A stretch of DNA of 64,000 nucleotides from Glaciimonas immobilis (GTDB taxonomy: Bacteria > Pseudomonadota > Gammaproteobacteria > Burkholderiales > Burkholderiaceae_D), in NCBI RefSeq assembly GCF_011947285.1, contig NZ_JAAOZT010000002.1, positions 844,766 through 908,765 of the forward strand, given 5' to 3'. Positions 56,781 to 64,000 of the stretch are shown one piece after another. Position 1 is the stretch's first letter. Each line of letters begins with the position of its first letter. The notes beneath the pieces are model-generated. The model saw nothing but the letters and a program-made list of their open reading frames with translations. It was not told the origin of the DNA and searched no databases. The position numbers were made by a program, and so were the translations under genes.

Positions 56781-57809
56781 TCAGCCCACGCCCTGCGTAA
56801 ACTGCCCACCGGAAGTAACTGTGCTTTTCATTTTATGGATTTCGGCAACCAATGCTGGCAGCACTTCCTTGTGATCGCCAACAATGCCATAGCGGGCCTC
56901 ATCGAACATTGCGGCGTCCGGATCACTGTTAATGGACACGATGGTCTTGGCTGCACCAATACCTGCCAGATGGTGGCTGGCGCCGGAGATGCCGACCGCA
57001 ATATAGAGATCGGGTGCGACGGTCTTGCCGGTGAGGCCGATCTGCCAGGAGGGCGGACACCAACCCAGATCACAAGCGACGCGACTGGCGCCTACCGCAC
57101 CACCAAGCTGACTCGCAAGTTTTTCCAGCTCGCGAAAGCCATCGGGGCCGCCCAAGCCGCGCCCGCCGGCCACGATGATGGTCGCGCTTTCTAAACTAAC
57201 GCCTTCTGATACTTCCCGCTGCCGATCAACGACACGCGTACGAAGGGTGGCGGGATCAATGTCGATAGGGACGCTTATAACCTCCCCTACACGACCATAG
57301 TCCGCCACAAGGGCTTCCTGGGTCTTGGCTTTTACGGTCGCGATTGCCGGCTCGGTGTTAATCGACAACACTTCGCGAGCATTGTTGCCATAGCACGGAC
57401 GGGTTATATGAAACGCACTGTCTTTGACAGCCAACTCGATCGCACCCATTGCAACCATCGTGCCCAGGCGAAAAGCAAGGCGCGGAGCGAGATCAGCGCC
57501 TGTGGCGGTATGGTTGAGTAGCACGATCGCTGGAACCGCTTGCAGAGTAATCTTAGCGACGCTTTGGACCCAAGCGTCGGCCTGATATTCTGAAAGTGTA
57601 GGATGGTCTGCCAGGTACACTATGTCAGCCCCGTGGGCGATAAGCGTTTGCGTTGCCGCATCGATTGCGGAACCGAATACAGCTGCAAAAACCTTGCCGC
57701 CGGTGTCTTTGGCCAATAGTGCAGCCAAGCCAAGCAGTTCGCAGGTTGGTCCGCTCGGCTTACCCTGCTTCAATTCAACTATTACCAATATGCCGTTTGC
57801 TTTTGTCAT
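56781..57809 (-). CDS. etfA: Electron transfer flavoprotein alpha subunit
   Basis: FAD-carrying subunit of ETF. The FAD-binding C-terminal half has VAGGRGLGGPDGF, LTGKTVAPDLYIAVGISGASHH and SINSDPDAAMFDEARYGIVGD. The 342 residues are somewhat longer than typical EtfA (about 310), with extra sequence at the C-terminus and an insertion (GWCPPSW) in the middle. CGGAG precedes the ATG. Pairs with etfB 30 bp upstream. Confidence 0.94.
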   Translation of the reverse strand: MTKANGILVIVELKQGKPSGPTCELLGLAALLAKDTGGKVFAAVFGSAIDAATQTLIAHGADIVYLADHPTLSEYQADAWVQSVAKITLQAVPAIVLLNHTATGADLAPRLAFRLGTMVAMGAIELAVKDSAFHITRPCYGNNAREVLSINTEPAIATVKAKTQEALVADYGRVGEVISVPIDIDPATLRTRVVDRQREVSEGVSLESATIIVAGGRGLGGPDGFRELEKLASQLGGAVGASRVACDLGWCPPSWQIGLTGKTVAPDLYIAVGISGASHHLAGIGAAKTIVSINSDPDAAMFDEARYGIVGDHKEVLPALVAEIHKMKSTVTSGGQFTQGVG

Positions 57810-57838
57810 GACTGACTCCGTAAGCTGATATAAGACGG

Positions 57839-58642
57839 TTAAATAAGCTTGGCCTCTTGCAATCGCTGTACCAGGTTTCGTGCAAGTTCTTCTGGCGAGG
57901 CACCTTTAATCAACTCGCAATGACGCGCCTTGACTGGCACATACAGCCTTTCCAGGCATCGGCGCGCGCCCGCGTTACCGACTTGGGTTGCTGCGAGTCC
58001 AAGATCGGCGGCAGTCCATGCCTGTACAGGCTTGCGCGCTGCACGCATGGTTTCACGCAGGTTGGCAGTGCGAGGCGTGCCAAGCTCGTTGGAGATCGTG
58101 ACCACCGCCGGTAGAGCCGTTTCAACGGTTTCGAACCCGTCATCCAAGACACGAATCACGCGCAGCGTCGACGCGTCCACCTGCACAGATTTAGCGAAGG
58201 TAATAGCAGGAATACCTAGCATTTCGGCAATGCCACATCCGACGATTCCTGCGTCCCAGTCAGCCGCCTGGCGTCCGGTAAGTACCAAGTCGCACCCACC
58301 TAACTTTTTGATTGCCTCGGTCAGAACCAGCGCCGTCGTGAATGCATCGCCACCGTCGAAACTTGGATCGGTCAGTAATACGCCTTCGTCAGCGCCCATC
58401 GACAATCCGTACTTAATGACATCGCGCGCAGAGGGTGGGCCCATACTCATGATCGTAATTTTTACGTCCTCACCCTTTTCCCGGATACGCAATGCTGCTT
58501 CCATGGCCTGCTCATCAAAAGGGCTTACCACCATTGACATGCCGGCGATTGCGACAACCTGCTTGTTCACCTCGTCCACTCTAAAAATACTGGATGCGAT
58601 TTCAGGGTTGGGAACCTGCTTGGCACAGACAACGATATGCAT
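57839..58642 (-). CDS. etfB: Electron transfer flavoprotein beta subunit
   Basis: AMP-binding and partner-recognition subunit of ETF. The 267 residues include KQVPNPE near the start, VSPFDEQAMEAALRIRE, LVLTGRQAADWDAGIVG and the recognition-loop region ETALPAVVTISNELGTPR. GAGGAGTACC precedes the ATG. It follows the sulfite-oxidase-like gene by 15 bp, clearly in the same operon. Which dehydrogenase donates electrons to this ETF is unknown; none is encoded in unit C. Confidence 0.94.
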   Translation of the reverse strand: MHIVVCAKQVPNPEIASSIFRVDEVNKQVVAIAGMSMVVSPFDEQAMEAALRIREKGEDVKITIMSMGPPSARDVIKYGLSMGADEGVLLTDPSFDGGDAFTTALVLTEAIKKLGGCDLVLTGRQAADWDAGIVGCGIAEMLGIPAITFAKSVQVDASTLRVIRVLDDGFETVETALPAVVTISNELGTPRTANLRETMRAARKPVQAWTAADLGLAATQVGNAGARRCLERLYVPVKARHCELIKGASPEELARNLVQRLQEAKLI

Positions 58643-58657
58643 TGAGGTACTCCTCTA

Positions 58658-59905
58658 TTAGCGGATTTCAACATCAACGGGAACAATCCCATCAAAGTGC
58701 TTTTGCTGAAAATTCCAGGGTTGTGTAGGCTGGATGCGGCCAATTTCGTCATACGCGCGCGCCATTATCTTGTAATGACCCGGCTTGTGGACCTCCCACA
58801 CAAACGACCAGCGTTTCCATAACCATTTGTCTTGGTGTTCTTCAACGTAGGCCTCGCGCCAACTTTCGCCGTCATCGAGACTCACCTCAACGCGGGTAAT
58901 GGCTCCGCCACCGCTCCAGGCAAGTCCGCGCACAGCATGTGCACCGGGCTCCATCGGCGAATCTTCATCAATTGGATACGTTATGATGCTCTTGCATCCC
59001 AATGCCTTGCATGGCTTGCGATCGGTCGACTCGGGCGTGTCTGCCAGAACGAAGTAATGCGTCTGGTAATAGCAGTCAGGAGTGTAGTCGAGTAGCTCGA
59101 TCTCTTCGATCCACTTGACCCACCAGTTTCCAGACCACCCGGGCACTACCAATCGAAGTGGTGCACCATGTACATGCTGCAGATGTTCTCCGTTGTGCGC
59201 CCATGCGAGGATCGTATCCGGGTGTAGTGCTTTTTCAAGCTCCAGCGCCTTGTCATAGTTAATGATCCCCGGATCGAATATCTCGATGTCGGTGCGACCT
59301 GAAGATAGATACTGTGCGGTTGGATCTGGCCGGCCCTTGTCAAATCCGACGAGATGCACGCTGACGGCACCCGCCTTTACTCCGGCTTTTTTAAGTACTT
59401 CCGACAATGGCACACCGGTCCACTCGCCGCCGCTGACCAGACAAGTGGTCGGAATGGTATTCAAAAGCTCAGCCACTTCCGGCTTCTTGCCGTCCGGGAC
59501 CATCTGATTCCACCCTCCCGCTTCTGCCTGCTTCTTCAGCCGCGACGGTTTCTTGCCGCCATTTTTTTGCCACCCGAAAAACTCCCCGTCGTCCCCAGCG
59601 CACTCGGTTACCACGCGGACCGTCCGGCTTGGTAGCAGCTGCAAATCCTTCAACGTCAGTTTCAGCGGCCGATCTACCATACCGGTCACCGAAAAAACGT
59701 AATCGTCTGGGTGGATAGGTTCTGGCATATTCAGTTGGGCGATGATGTAATAGGCATCGGTCGGCGTAATCAGGCCTTCTAGTTCAAGAATTGGGGTCCG
59801 GGCGTAGATCGTTCGCCCATCTGCATCTTTACTGGGCATCAAGCGCGCTCTTTTTCGATCGGGCCAACCCTGAGTCCATTCGCCTTCCAGTTCTTCGCGA
59901 GCCAT
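58658..59905 (-). CDS. Sulfite-oxidase-family molybdoenzyme without export signal
   Basis: The 415-residue protein has the molybdopterin domain with the Mo-ligand Cys in VVTECAGDDGEFF, GEWTGVPLSEVLKKAG and APLRLVVPGWSGNWWVKW, then a sulfite-oxidase dimerisation domain (VSLDDGESWREAYV). Unlike the SoxC-like protein of unit A it has no Tat signal, so it should act in the cytoplasm. The Cys motif differs from the usual ECSGNG/ECTGN. It probably oxidises sulfite or a related sulfinate released by the oxygenases; the acceptor is unknown. AGGAGAT precedes the ATG. Confidence 0.88.
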   Translation of the reverse strand: MAREELEGEWTQGWPDRKRARLMPSKDADGRTIYARTPILELEGLITPTDAYYIIAQLNMPEPIHPDDYVFSVTGMVDRPLKLTLKDLQLLPSRTVRVVTECAGDDGEFFGWQKNGGKKPSRLKKQAEAGGWNQMVPDGKKPEVAELLNTIPTTCLVSGGEWTGVPLSEVLKKAGVKAGAVSVHLVGFDKGRPDPTAQYLSSGRTDIEIFDPGIINYDKALELEKALHPDTILAWAHNGEHLQHVHGAPLRLVVPGWSGNWWVKWIEEIELLDYTPDCYYQTHYFVLADTPESTDRKPCKALGCKSIITYPIDEDSPMEPGAHAVRGLAWSGGGAITRVEVSLDDGESWREAYVEEHQDKWLWKRWSFVWEVHKPGHYKIMARAYDEIGRIQPTQPWNFQQKHFDGIVPVDVEIR

Positions 59906-59999
59906 AATCGAAATCTCCTAGTATTTATTTAAGATTAATAAAGTATTACAACCGCGAGCACCCGAAAAACAGGCCATTTAATTTGCCAGCTACCAATCA

Positions 60000-60170
60000 G
60001 AATCTCGCAGCGAAAAACCACTTTGAAAGGCCAGCTCGGTCGCGCGTAAATGCGATAACTCCGGGAGCCGCGTCACCGGCAGGCACCGCCGAAACAGGCT
60101 CGCCCTCGCTTTCATTTACCTGTATAAATCCTGGTATTTTTAAAATGCTATCGTGCTCTGGACGAATCAT
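60000..60170 (-). CDS. Possible small protein after the flavin reductase
   Basis: A 57-residue frame starts with an ATG two bases after the flavin-reductase stop (TGA AG ATG) and reads MIRPEHDSILKIPGFIQV onward. Spacing suggests coupling, but no family is recognised and coding status is unsure. Confidence 0.3.
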
Positions 60171-60172
60171 CT

Positions 60173-60838
60173 TCACACCCAAACAATCTTGGGCGTCTTC
60201 TGTCCACGTGAACGAATTAAATCAATAGCTTTTTGTACGTCGCATCCCGTCTCGTCGAGGACCGCTCTGCAGTCAAGCGTACCGGCCCTGGTTTCCTTGC
60301 GAACTGCCTTAATCATCAGGGCAGTAACTTGAAGTTTTAACGCATCAATTTTTGCCGGAACAAGTTCCGCCAAAAAGCGAAATTTTCCACCAAAATAAAC
60401 GGTAGCCTCACCCTCATGGACGTTTGCGTGCTCCACGATCCCGGTGAGAATGACGTGATCGCCACCAGGATGAAATTGGTCGACCTTGCATTCAAGCGAA
60501 GCAAGCGCATAAGGCAAAACGGGCAGTCCACTCTCCCCTAATACGAACTCGCCACCGGCGAACTTGTCAGCCCCCGTCGTCGCAAAGCGCATTGCGAGTT
60601 GTTCATAGTCCTGACTGAGAATGTTGACCGCAAAGCGGCCCGACGAGGTAAATGTCTGAAAGCACTCTGCTTTGTTAGAAAGACAGATCAAGATCATCGG
60701 TGGATTACACGAAAGTGAAGAAAACGCGGTTGCTGTGAATCCCCGCGATTGTCCCTCCGTATCAAGCGTAGTAACGATCGTCACGCCGCTTGGAAACGAG
60801 CTCATTGCTTTTCGAAAGAGTTTGTCATCAATTTTCAT
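60173..60838 (-). CDS. Flavin reductase with C-terminal TS-N/UBA-like domain
   Basis: Residues 1-165 are a HpaC-type NAD(P)H:flavin reductase (FPSGVTIVTTLDTEGQSRGF, SSLSCNPPMILICLS, GRFAVNILSQDYE, FHPGGDHVILTGIVEH). Residues 168-221 form an extra domain similar to the EF-Ts N-terminal domain (VRKETRAGTLDCRAVLDETG...AIDLIRSRGQ). This fusion is unusual; flavin reductases of this family normally end near residue 165. Start at ATG 60838 with TGGAGAAGA. First gene of unit C, 225 bp from its sigma-54 promoter. It should supply reduced flavin to an oxygenase; the extra domain may tether it to a partner. Confidence 0.88.
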   Translation of the reverse strand: MKIDDKLFRKAMSSFPSGVTIVTTLDTEGQSRGFTATAFSSLSCNPPMILICLSNKAECFQTFTSSGRFAVNILSQDYEQLAMRFATTGADKFAGGEFVLGESGLPVLPYALASLECKVDQFHPGGDHVILTGIVEHANVHEGEATVYFGGKFRFLAELVPAKIDALKLQVTALMIKAVRKETRAGTLDCRAVLDETGCDVQKAIDLIRSRGQKTPKIVWV

Positions 60839-61062
60839 AGATCTTCTCCATTTGGAAACCAGCACAAATAGCGAATTAATTTTTAATATAGCGACCACGG
60901 TGGTTTTAGCCTGCGTTTTCCGCAAAAAGCTGCTGCTTTTGCAAGTTTAAGATGCTTGCAATAGCCTAACTGAACCCGGTGGATGCAATATTTTGTACGC
61001 TATGTGAACAATTGTTTTAATGCCGCGTACTGCCTCAAAAGATAATTTCTTTCATTCAAATT

Positions 61063-61079
61063 AGCATAGTTCGTGCCAG
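61063..61079 (-). promoter_or_regulatory. Sigma-54 promoter of unit C
   Basis: Minus strand CTGGCACGAACTATGCT, identical to the sfnG promoter, with GG-N10-GC. Points to the flavin reductase operon. Confidence 0.9.
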
Positions 61080-61195
61080 ACCAATTTATCGTCCTGATCA
61101 CTCCCGCCGCCGAGGTAATTTTGGCCAGAGCCTTGGGGAATTTGACTCTAGGCGCCTGCTCTACCGTGCGTGATGAAACGGGTTGGGTCGCGTTC

Positions 61196-61231
61196 GTTTC
61201 TTTGAGAAACGATACTGTTTCTAATCGAAAC
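61196..61231. promoter_or_regulatory. Paired activator sites upstream of unit C
   Basis: GTTTC-N5-GAAAC at 61196-61210 and 61217-61231, 21 bp apart, 117 bp upstream of the sigma-54 promoter. Confidence 0.9.
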
Positions 61232-61329
61232 GTCGTAGTAAATGAAAAACCTGTAGGTGTCGACCTAAGTAGTCGGCCGTGAATAATTCAATTTTTCAGT
61301 TCAGTGGTGATGTCGTCAGATGCGATGTG

Positions 61330-61600
61330 AGAAATCGGCGCCCCAAGTTGTCCAGAATTTGGTCACAAGAAAGCCGCAGCTTTCTCAAGATCATGCGTAA
61401 ATTGTGCCAGCACCGCTCAGAATCGCGTGCATCGCATCACCCAAGGCTATGAGCCAGCTTTTGTCGAGCTTGCCGCCCGATTTCATATGGCCAATGGTCG
61501 GCTCAATGGCACTGTGGCGCTTAATTATCGCCTTCAGAGCCCGTGTCACACCGCGCCGCTGTCCTGATTTCCAAATCTGTACACCGACAATGTCGACAAC
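61330..61600 (-). pseudogene. IS5-family transposase C-terminal fragment
   Basis: The minus strand reads RRGVTRALKAIIKRHSAIEP then TIGHMKSGGKLDKSW, followed after a one-base frame change by NLRMILRKLRL. This is the C-terminal DDE region of IS5-type transposases (usual RRSAIEPVIGHMK...NLRLLL). The N-terminal part is missing. A dead remnant bordering the sulfur island. Confidence 0.8.
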
Positions 61601-61763
61601 CTTCGAGGCGGCGAGCACTGAGTTGAGCGAACACATTACTAAAAATGTTATGCGACAGGTTCGGAAAATAATTATGTTTTCATGTGAAATGATCGAAAGT
61701 TGCAATCTTTTTTAAGTAAAAATATTTATGGTATGCCCACCATCTCATTCACGGAAATAACAC

Positions 61764-62441
61764 ATGCTGAGTTCAATAAGTAGCGGCGGTAACACACCAT
61801 CATCAAACCTGAGGAAACTCTCGATTCAGGATTTGATTGATAATACTTTCAATGTCATCGATCCTTTAACCGTAAAAAAGGATACTGATATTGCAGCCTC
61901 CTTGAAACAAGTGGCCGAATCTGGAAGCGATATCAAGCAGCAATATATTAAAGGAATAAAAGAAAAACTTTCCGAGGTAGCGTGCGCGGATAAAGAGTAT
62001 ATAAAAAATGATATTTGCATTTGCAGTGACTTTTTGAATGGCATCGGCGACACCAAACTTTCCTTGAAAGAGAGTCTGATACAACAATCGGTTAATGCCA
62101 TTAAAATTGGGCTCCCGACGTTTACCATGGCTAATTTATTTATTACCGATGAAACTAGTCATGACAGAGAGTCTGTTAATTTTAATCGCCTACTGCCGGA
62201 AGTTGGCCTCGCAGCGCAAAATTATGGTCCCCTGGGAAGAAAAATATTATCAGAGGGACTTAAGCACGTCCTGCAAGGAGATAAAAAGGAAGAGCGTTAT
62301 GACAAACTCGTAACCGTTATTTTTGACGAAGAACCGAGTAATGATGCAGTAAAAACATCTACTTCAGATTATTACCAGAGCCACTGGGCGAAATTCCGTA
62401 ATACCTTAGATGAACTTTACGACCCCACCAAACTCGTATAA
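61764..62441 (+). CDS. Orphan protein of unknown function
   Basis: The 225-residue soluble protein is rich in Ser, Lys, Asp and Ile and noticeably more AT-rich than its neighbours. It is mainly helical with no signal or membrane segment. No domain recognised. The serine-rich N-terminus (MLSSISSGGNTPSSN) resembles secreted effector leaders, but this is weak. It lies between IS5 and IS66 remnants, suggesting horizontal acquisition. Confidence 0.6.
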   Translation: MLSSISSGGNTPSSNLRKLSIQDLIDNTFNVIDPLTVKKDTDIAASLKQVAESGSDIKQQYIKGIKEKLSEVACADKEYIKNDICICSDFLNGIGDTKLSLKESLIQQSVNAIKIGLPTFTMANLFITDETSHDRESVNFNRLLPEVGLAAQNYGPLGRKILSEGLKHVLQGDKKEERYDKLVTVIFDEEPSNDAVKTSTSDYYQSHWAKFRNTLDELYDPTKLV

Positions 62442-62723
62442 TTTGCAGTTTAACCATAAATTTATAGAGAGATGTTTGAGTAGTCGCGAAGAGATGACCT
62501 TCTAACGCGATAGATTTGCAGTGTGAGCAGGCGGATACACCCTTACGCCAGTTGGGTGACCGATACATCGGCTGAAACTCGGCCTCTACCAATTCGCGGC
62601 CGGTGCAGCGATCATACCGACAAAGACCGTTCCCAAAACGCTTGATGATCAGCGCGCACGATAAGCCTGAGTGTAAGCGGCTAGCGAAGTCTCCTTGACC
62701 CCTACACCGTTTAGCGATCCGCG
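62442..62723. other. Short gap before the IS66 remnant
   Basis: A minus-strand frame (62359-62592) includes MYRSPNWRKGVSACSHC. It overlaps the orphan gene and cannot be assigned. Nothing else seen. Confidence 0.3.
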
Positions 62724-63900
62724 TTAGGAGACGGTTGACAGGTCAAGGTTCCAGCGGTGCGGCAAGAGTGAGGATATGTCGCTGGCTTTTTGAATAGGCA
62801 AACGCGTGAGCACATCTTTGAGATAAAGATACGGATGGTGTCCATTGAGCTTGGCGGATTGAATAAAGCTCATGATCGCTGAGGGCTGCCGCGCGTTCTC
62901 CGGCGCGCAGGGAGCCGACGAATAATCAGTTTCATCTCCCAATTGCCTCCGGTTTTATTTGATTTTCAATCCAATTGTTATCGATGGGAAGGTAGGCGTT
63001 ATCGAAGTAGCGGACGAGGGCATTCCAGCGTTTGAGATTGTAATCCAGTTCCTTGGCAATGGCGGACCACTCCGGTACCATCTGGCGTTGACTCTGCATC
63101 CACGCATGCAGCATGTCGGCAATCGGTTTTGCGCACGCCATGCGAATTTTCCGCCATTCTTTGGACGTGAGGGTGAGGACCTCCCGTTCAATATCGTAGA
63201 GGGCCGTAAAGAATTTCCAGCTTGCTCGGCAATCTAGATTTGATTGGCGATTGGCAGATCAAAGAATTTTCGGCGTGCGTGTGCCATGCCGCCGATTGTC
63301 AAAATGCCCTGCTGGAATCCTTTTTTGTAGTCACCATAATCGTCGCAAATCAGACTGACATTCCAGTCGCCAAGGAATTTCTGGCGTATTCTTCTGCCCG
63401 ACTTTTGGCAAAGTCATAAACGACGACCCGCAGAGGAGAGAAACGTGTGCTCGCAGAGGCCCACAGATAGCCACGGTGGTCTTCTTGTTACCCGTACTCA
63501 ACATGGGCAGCGGTGTTTCATCGGCGTAAAGAACCTCTTCGCGCAACATTTCAGCGCGCAGCGCAACCCCCCAATACCTACCCAAGCACCCAGGGTTGAA
63601 ATTGGCAACGACAAACGGACGCGCCCGAAGATACTGATTTGCCGGTATAAAGGGGGGGGGATGATAGGCATACCCGGCCACCAGCGCCTGAGCCAGCAGT
63701 GCTGCAGCGGGAATGCCTTCCTCAATCACTTGGGCCGGGAGAGGTGCCTGAATCAATGTCTCACAGCTCGCACAAGCCCATTGCCCGCGAACATGACGTT
63801 CGACGCTGAATGCGCCTGGCGTATAGTTAAGTTTCTCACTGATATCCTCGCCAATGCGTTGTAGTTGGCAGCCATAACGGCAAGTCAAGTTGTCTGGTTC
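62724..63900 (-). pseudogene. IS66-family transposase, frameshifted
   Basis: Minus-strand fragments in several frames reconstruct an IS66 TnpC transposase: CRYGCQLQRIGEDISEKLNY and RHVRGQWACASCE (zinc-binding N-terminal region), VLYADETPLPML (catalytic Asp), ELDYNLKRWNALVRYFDNAY, IDNNWIENQIKPEAIGR (catalytic Glu region), and IMSFIQSAKLNGHHPYLYLK. At least four frame breaks, including one at a run of G near 63653, show it is inactive. The element continues towards the window edge. Confidence 0.88.
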
Positions 63901-64000
63901 GTGGCAAATTTCAATACTCGGAAATTATGAGGTCGAGTACGAAGAATCGTGCACTACGCTAAGCTGCGCGCTGGCCGCGCTACGACTTTGCCGGGCCGCA

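Noticed and set aside
61073..61282. 69-codon plus-strand frame over the unit C control region
   Set aside because: It runs straight through the paired GTTTC-N5-GAAAC sites and the sigma-54 promoter of the opposite strand and has no family features.

Overview
The window looks like the chromosome of a betaproteobacterium of the order Burkholderiales, most likely Oxalobacteraceae (relatives of Glaciimonas, Herbaspirillum or Collimonas). This placement is inferred from the mdh / GntR / sdhCDAB-sdhE-gltA / citE-like / acnA block, a DUF2863 gene and the protein sequences; no 16S gene is present to confirm it.

Region 1 (0-13 kb) is a housekeeping TCA-cycle block. The minus-strand operon sdhC-sdhD-sdhA-sdhB-sdhE-gltA is followed by a GntR/UTRA regulator, then mdh, a CitE-like lyase, a small lysozyme-inhibitor-like exported protein and acnA on the plus strand. 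Region 2 (13-31 kb) holds single genes and short operons: DUF2863, a phospholipase-D/cardiolipin-synthase lipoprotein, a photoactive-yellow-protein-like PAS protein overlapping a PAS-GGDEF diguanylate cyclase, fpr, selO, msrB, yciB-bolA, a parvulin isomerase, a shortened H-NS-like protein, a HAD phosphatase and an ABM monooxygenase. Decayed material lies between them: an IS3 fragment, a frameshifted repeat-protein gene and a truncated rlmI. Region 3 (31-38 kb) has a deaminase, an alpha/beta hydrolase, a VOC protein, a scar joining LysR and DctM fragments, a ParB-like protein and an acyl-CoA transferase.

Region 4 (38-61 kb) is the striking part: an organosulfur island. Three transcription units appear to be controlled together. 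Unit A (minus, 43.1 to 38.2 kb) encodes an MsmB-like small oxygenase subunit, a MaoC protein, an MFS transporter, a Tat-exported SoxC-like molybdenum sulfite dehydrogenase and its cytochrome c. Unit B (plus, 48.2 to 52.1 kb) encodes a dimethyl-sulfone monooxygenase (SfnG), an NAD(P)H:FMN reductase, two small proteins and GTP cyclohydrolase II. Unit C (minus, 61.1 to 53.0 kb) encodes a flavin reductase with an extra C-terminal domain, a cytosolic sulfite-oxidase-family protein, EtfB, EtfA, ETF:quinone oxidoreductase, an AmiS/UreI-type channel and a RibBA-type protein. Each unit is preceded by a near-identical sigma-54 promoter and, 117-200 bp further upstream, by two GTTTC-N5-GAAAC palindromes spaced exactly 21 bp apart. 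A soluble histidine kinase / NtrC-type response regulator pair lies between units A and B and is the obvious candidate activator. The likely overall chemistry is oxygenative, reduced-flavin-dependent cleavage of dimethyl sulfone and related C1 sulfonyl compounds, with oxidation of the released sulfite and a dedicated flavin supply.

A second novelty in this island is a 54-residue domain resembling the N-terminal (TS-N/UBA-like) domain of elongation factor Ts. It is fused to the flavin reductase of unit C and also encoded alone in unit B, where the gene appears to have arisen by internal deletion of a duplicated reductase gene. The right end (61-64 kb) consists of IS5 and IS66 transposase wreckage around an orphan gene.
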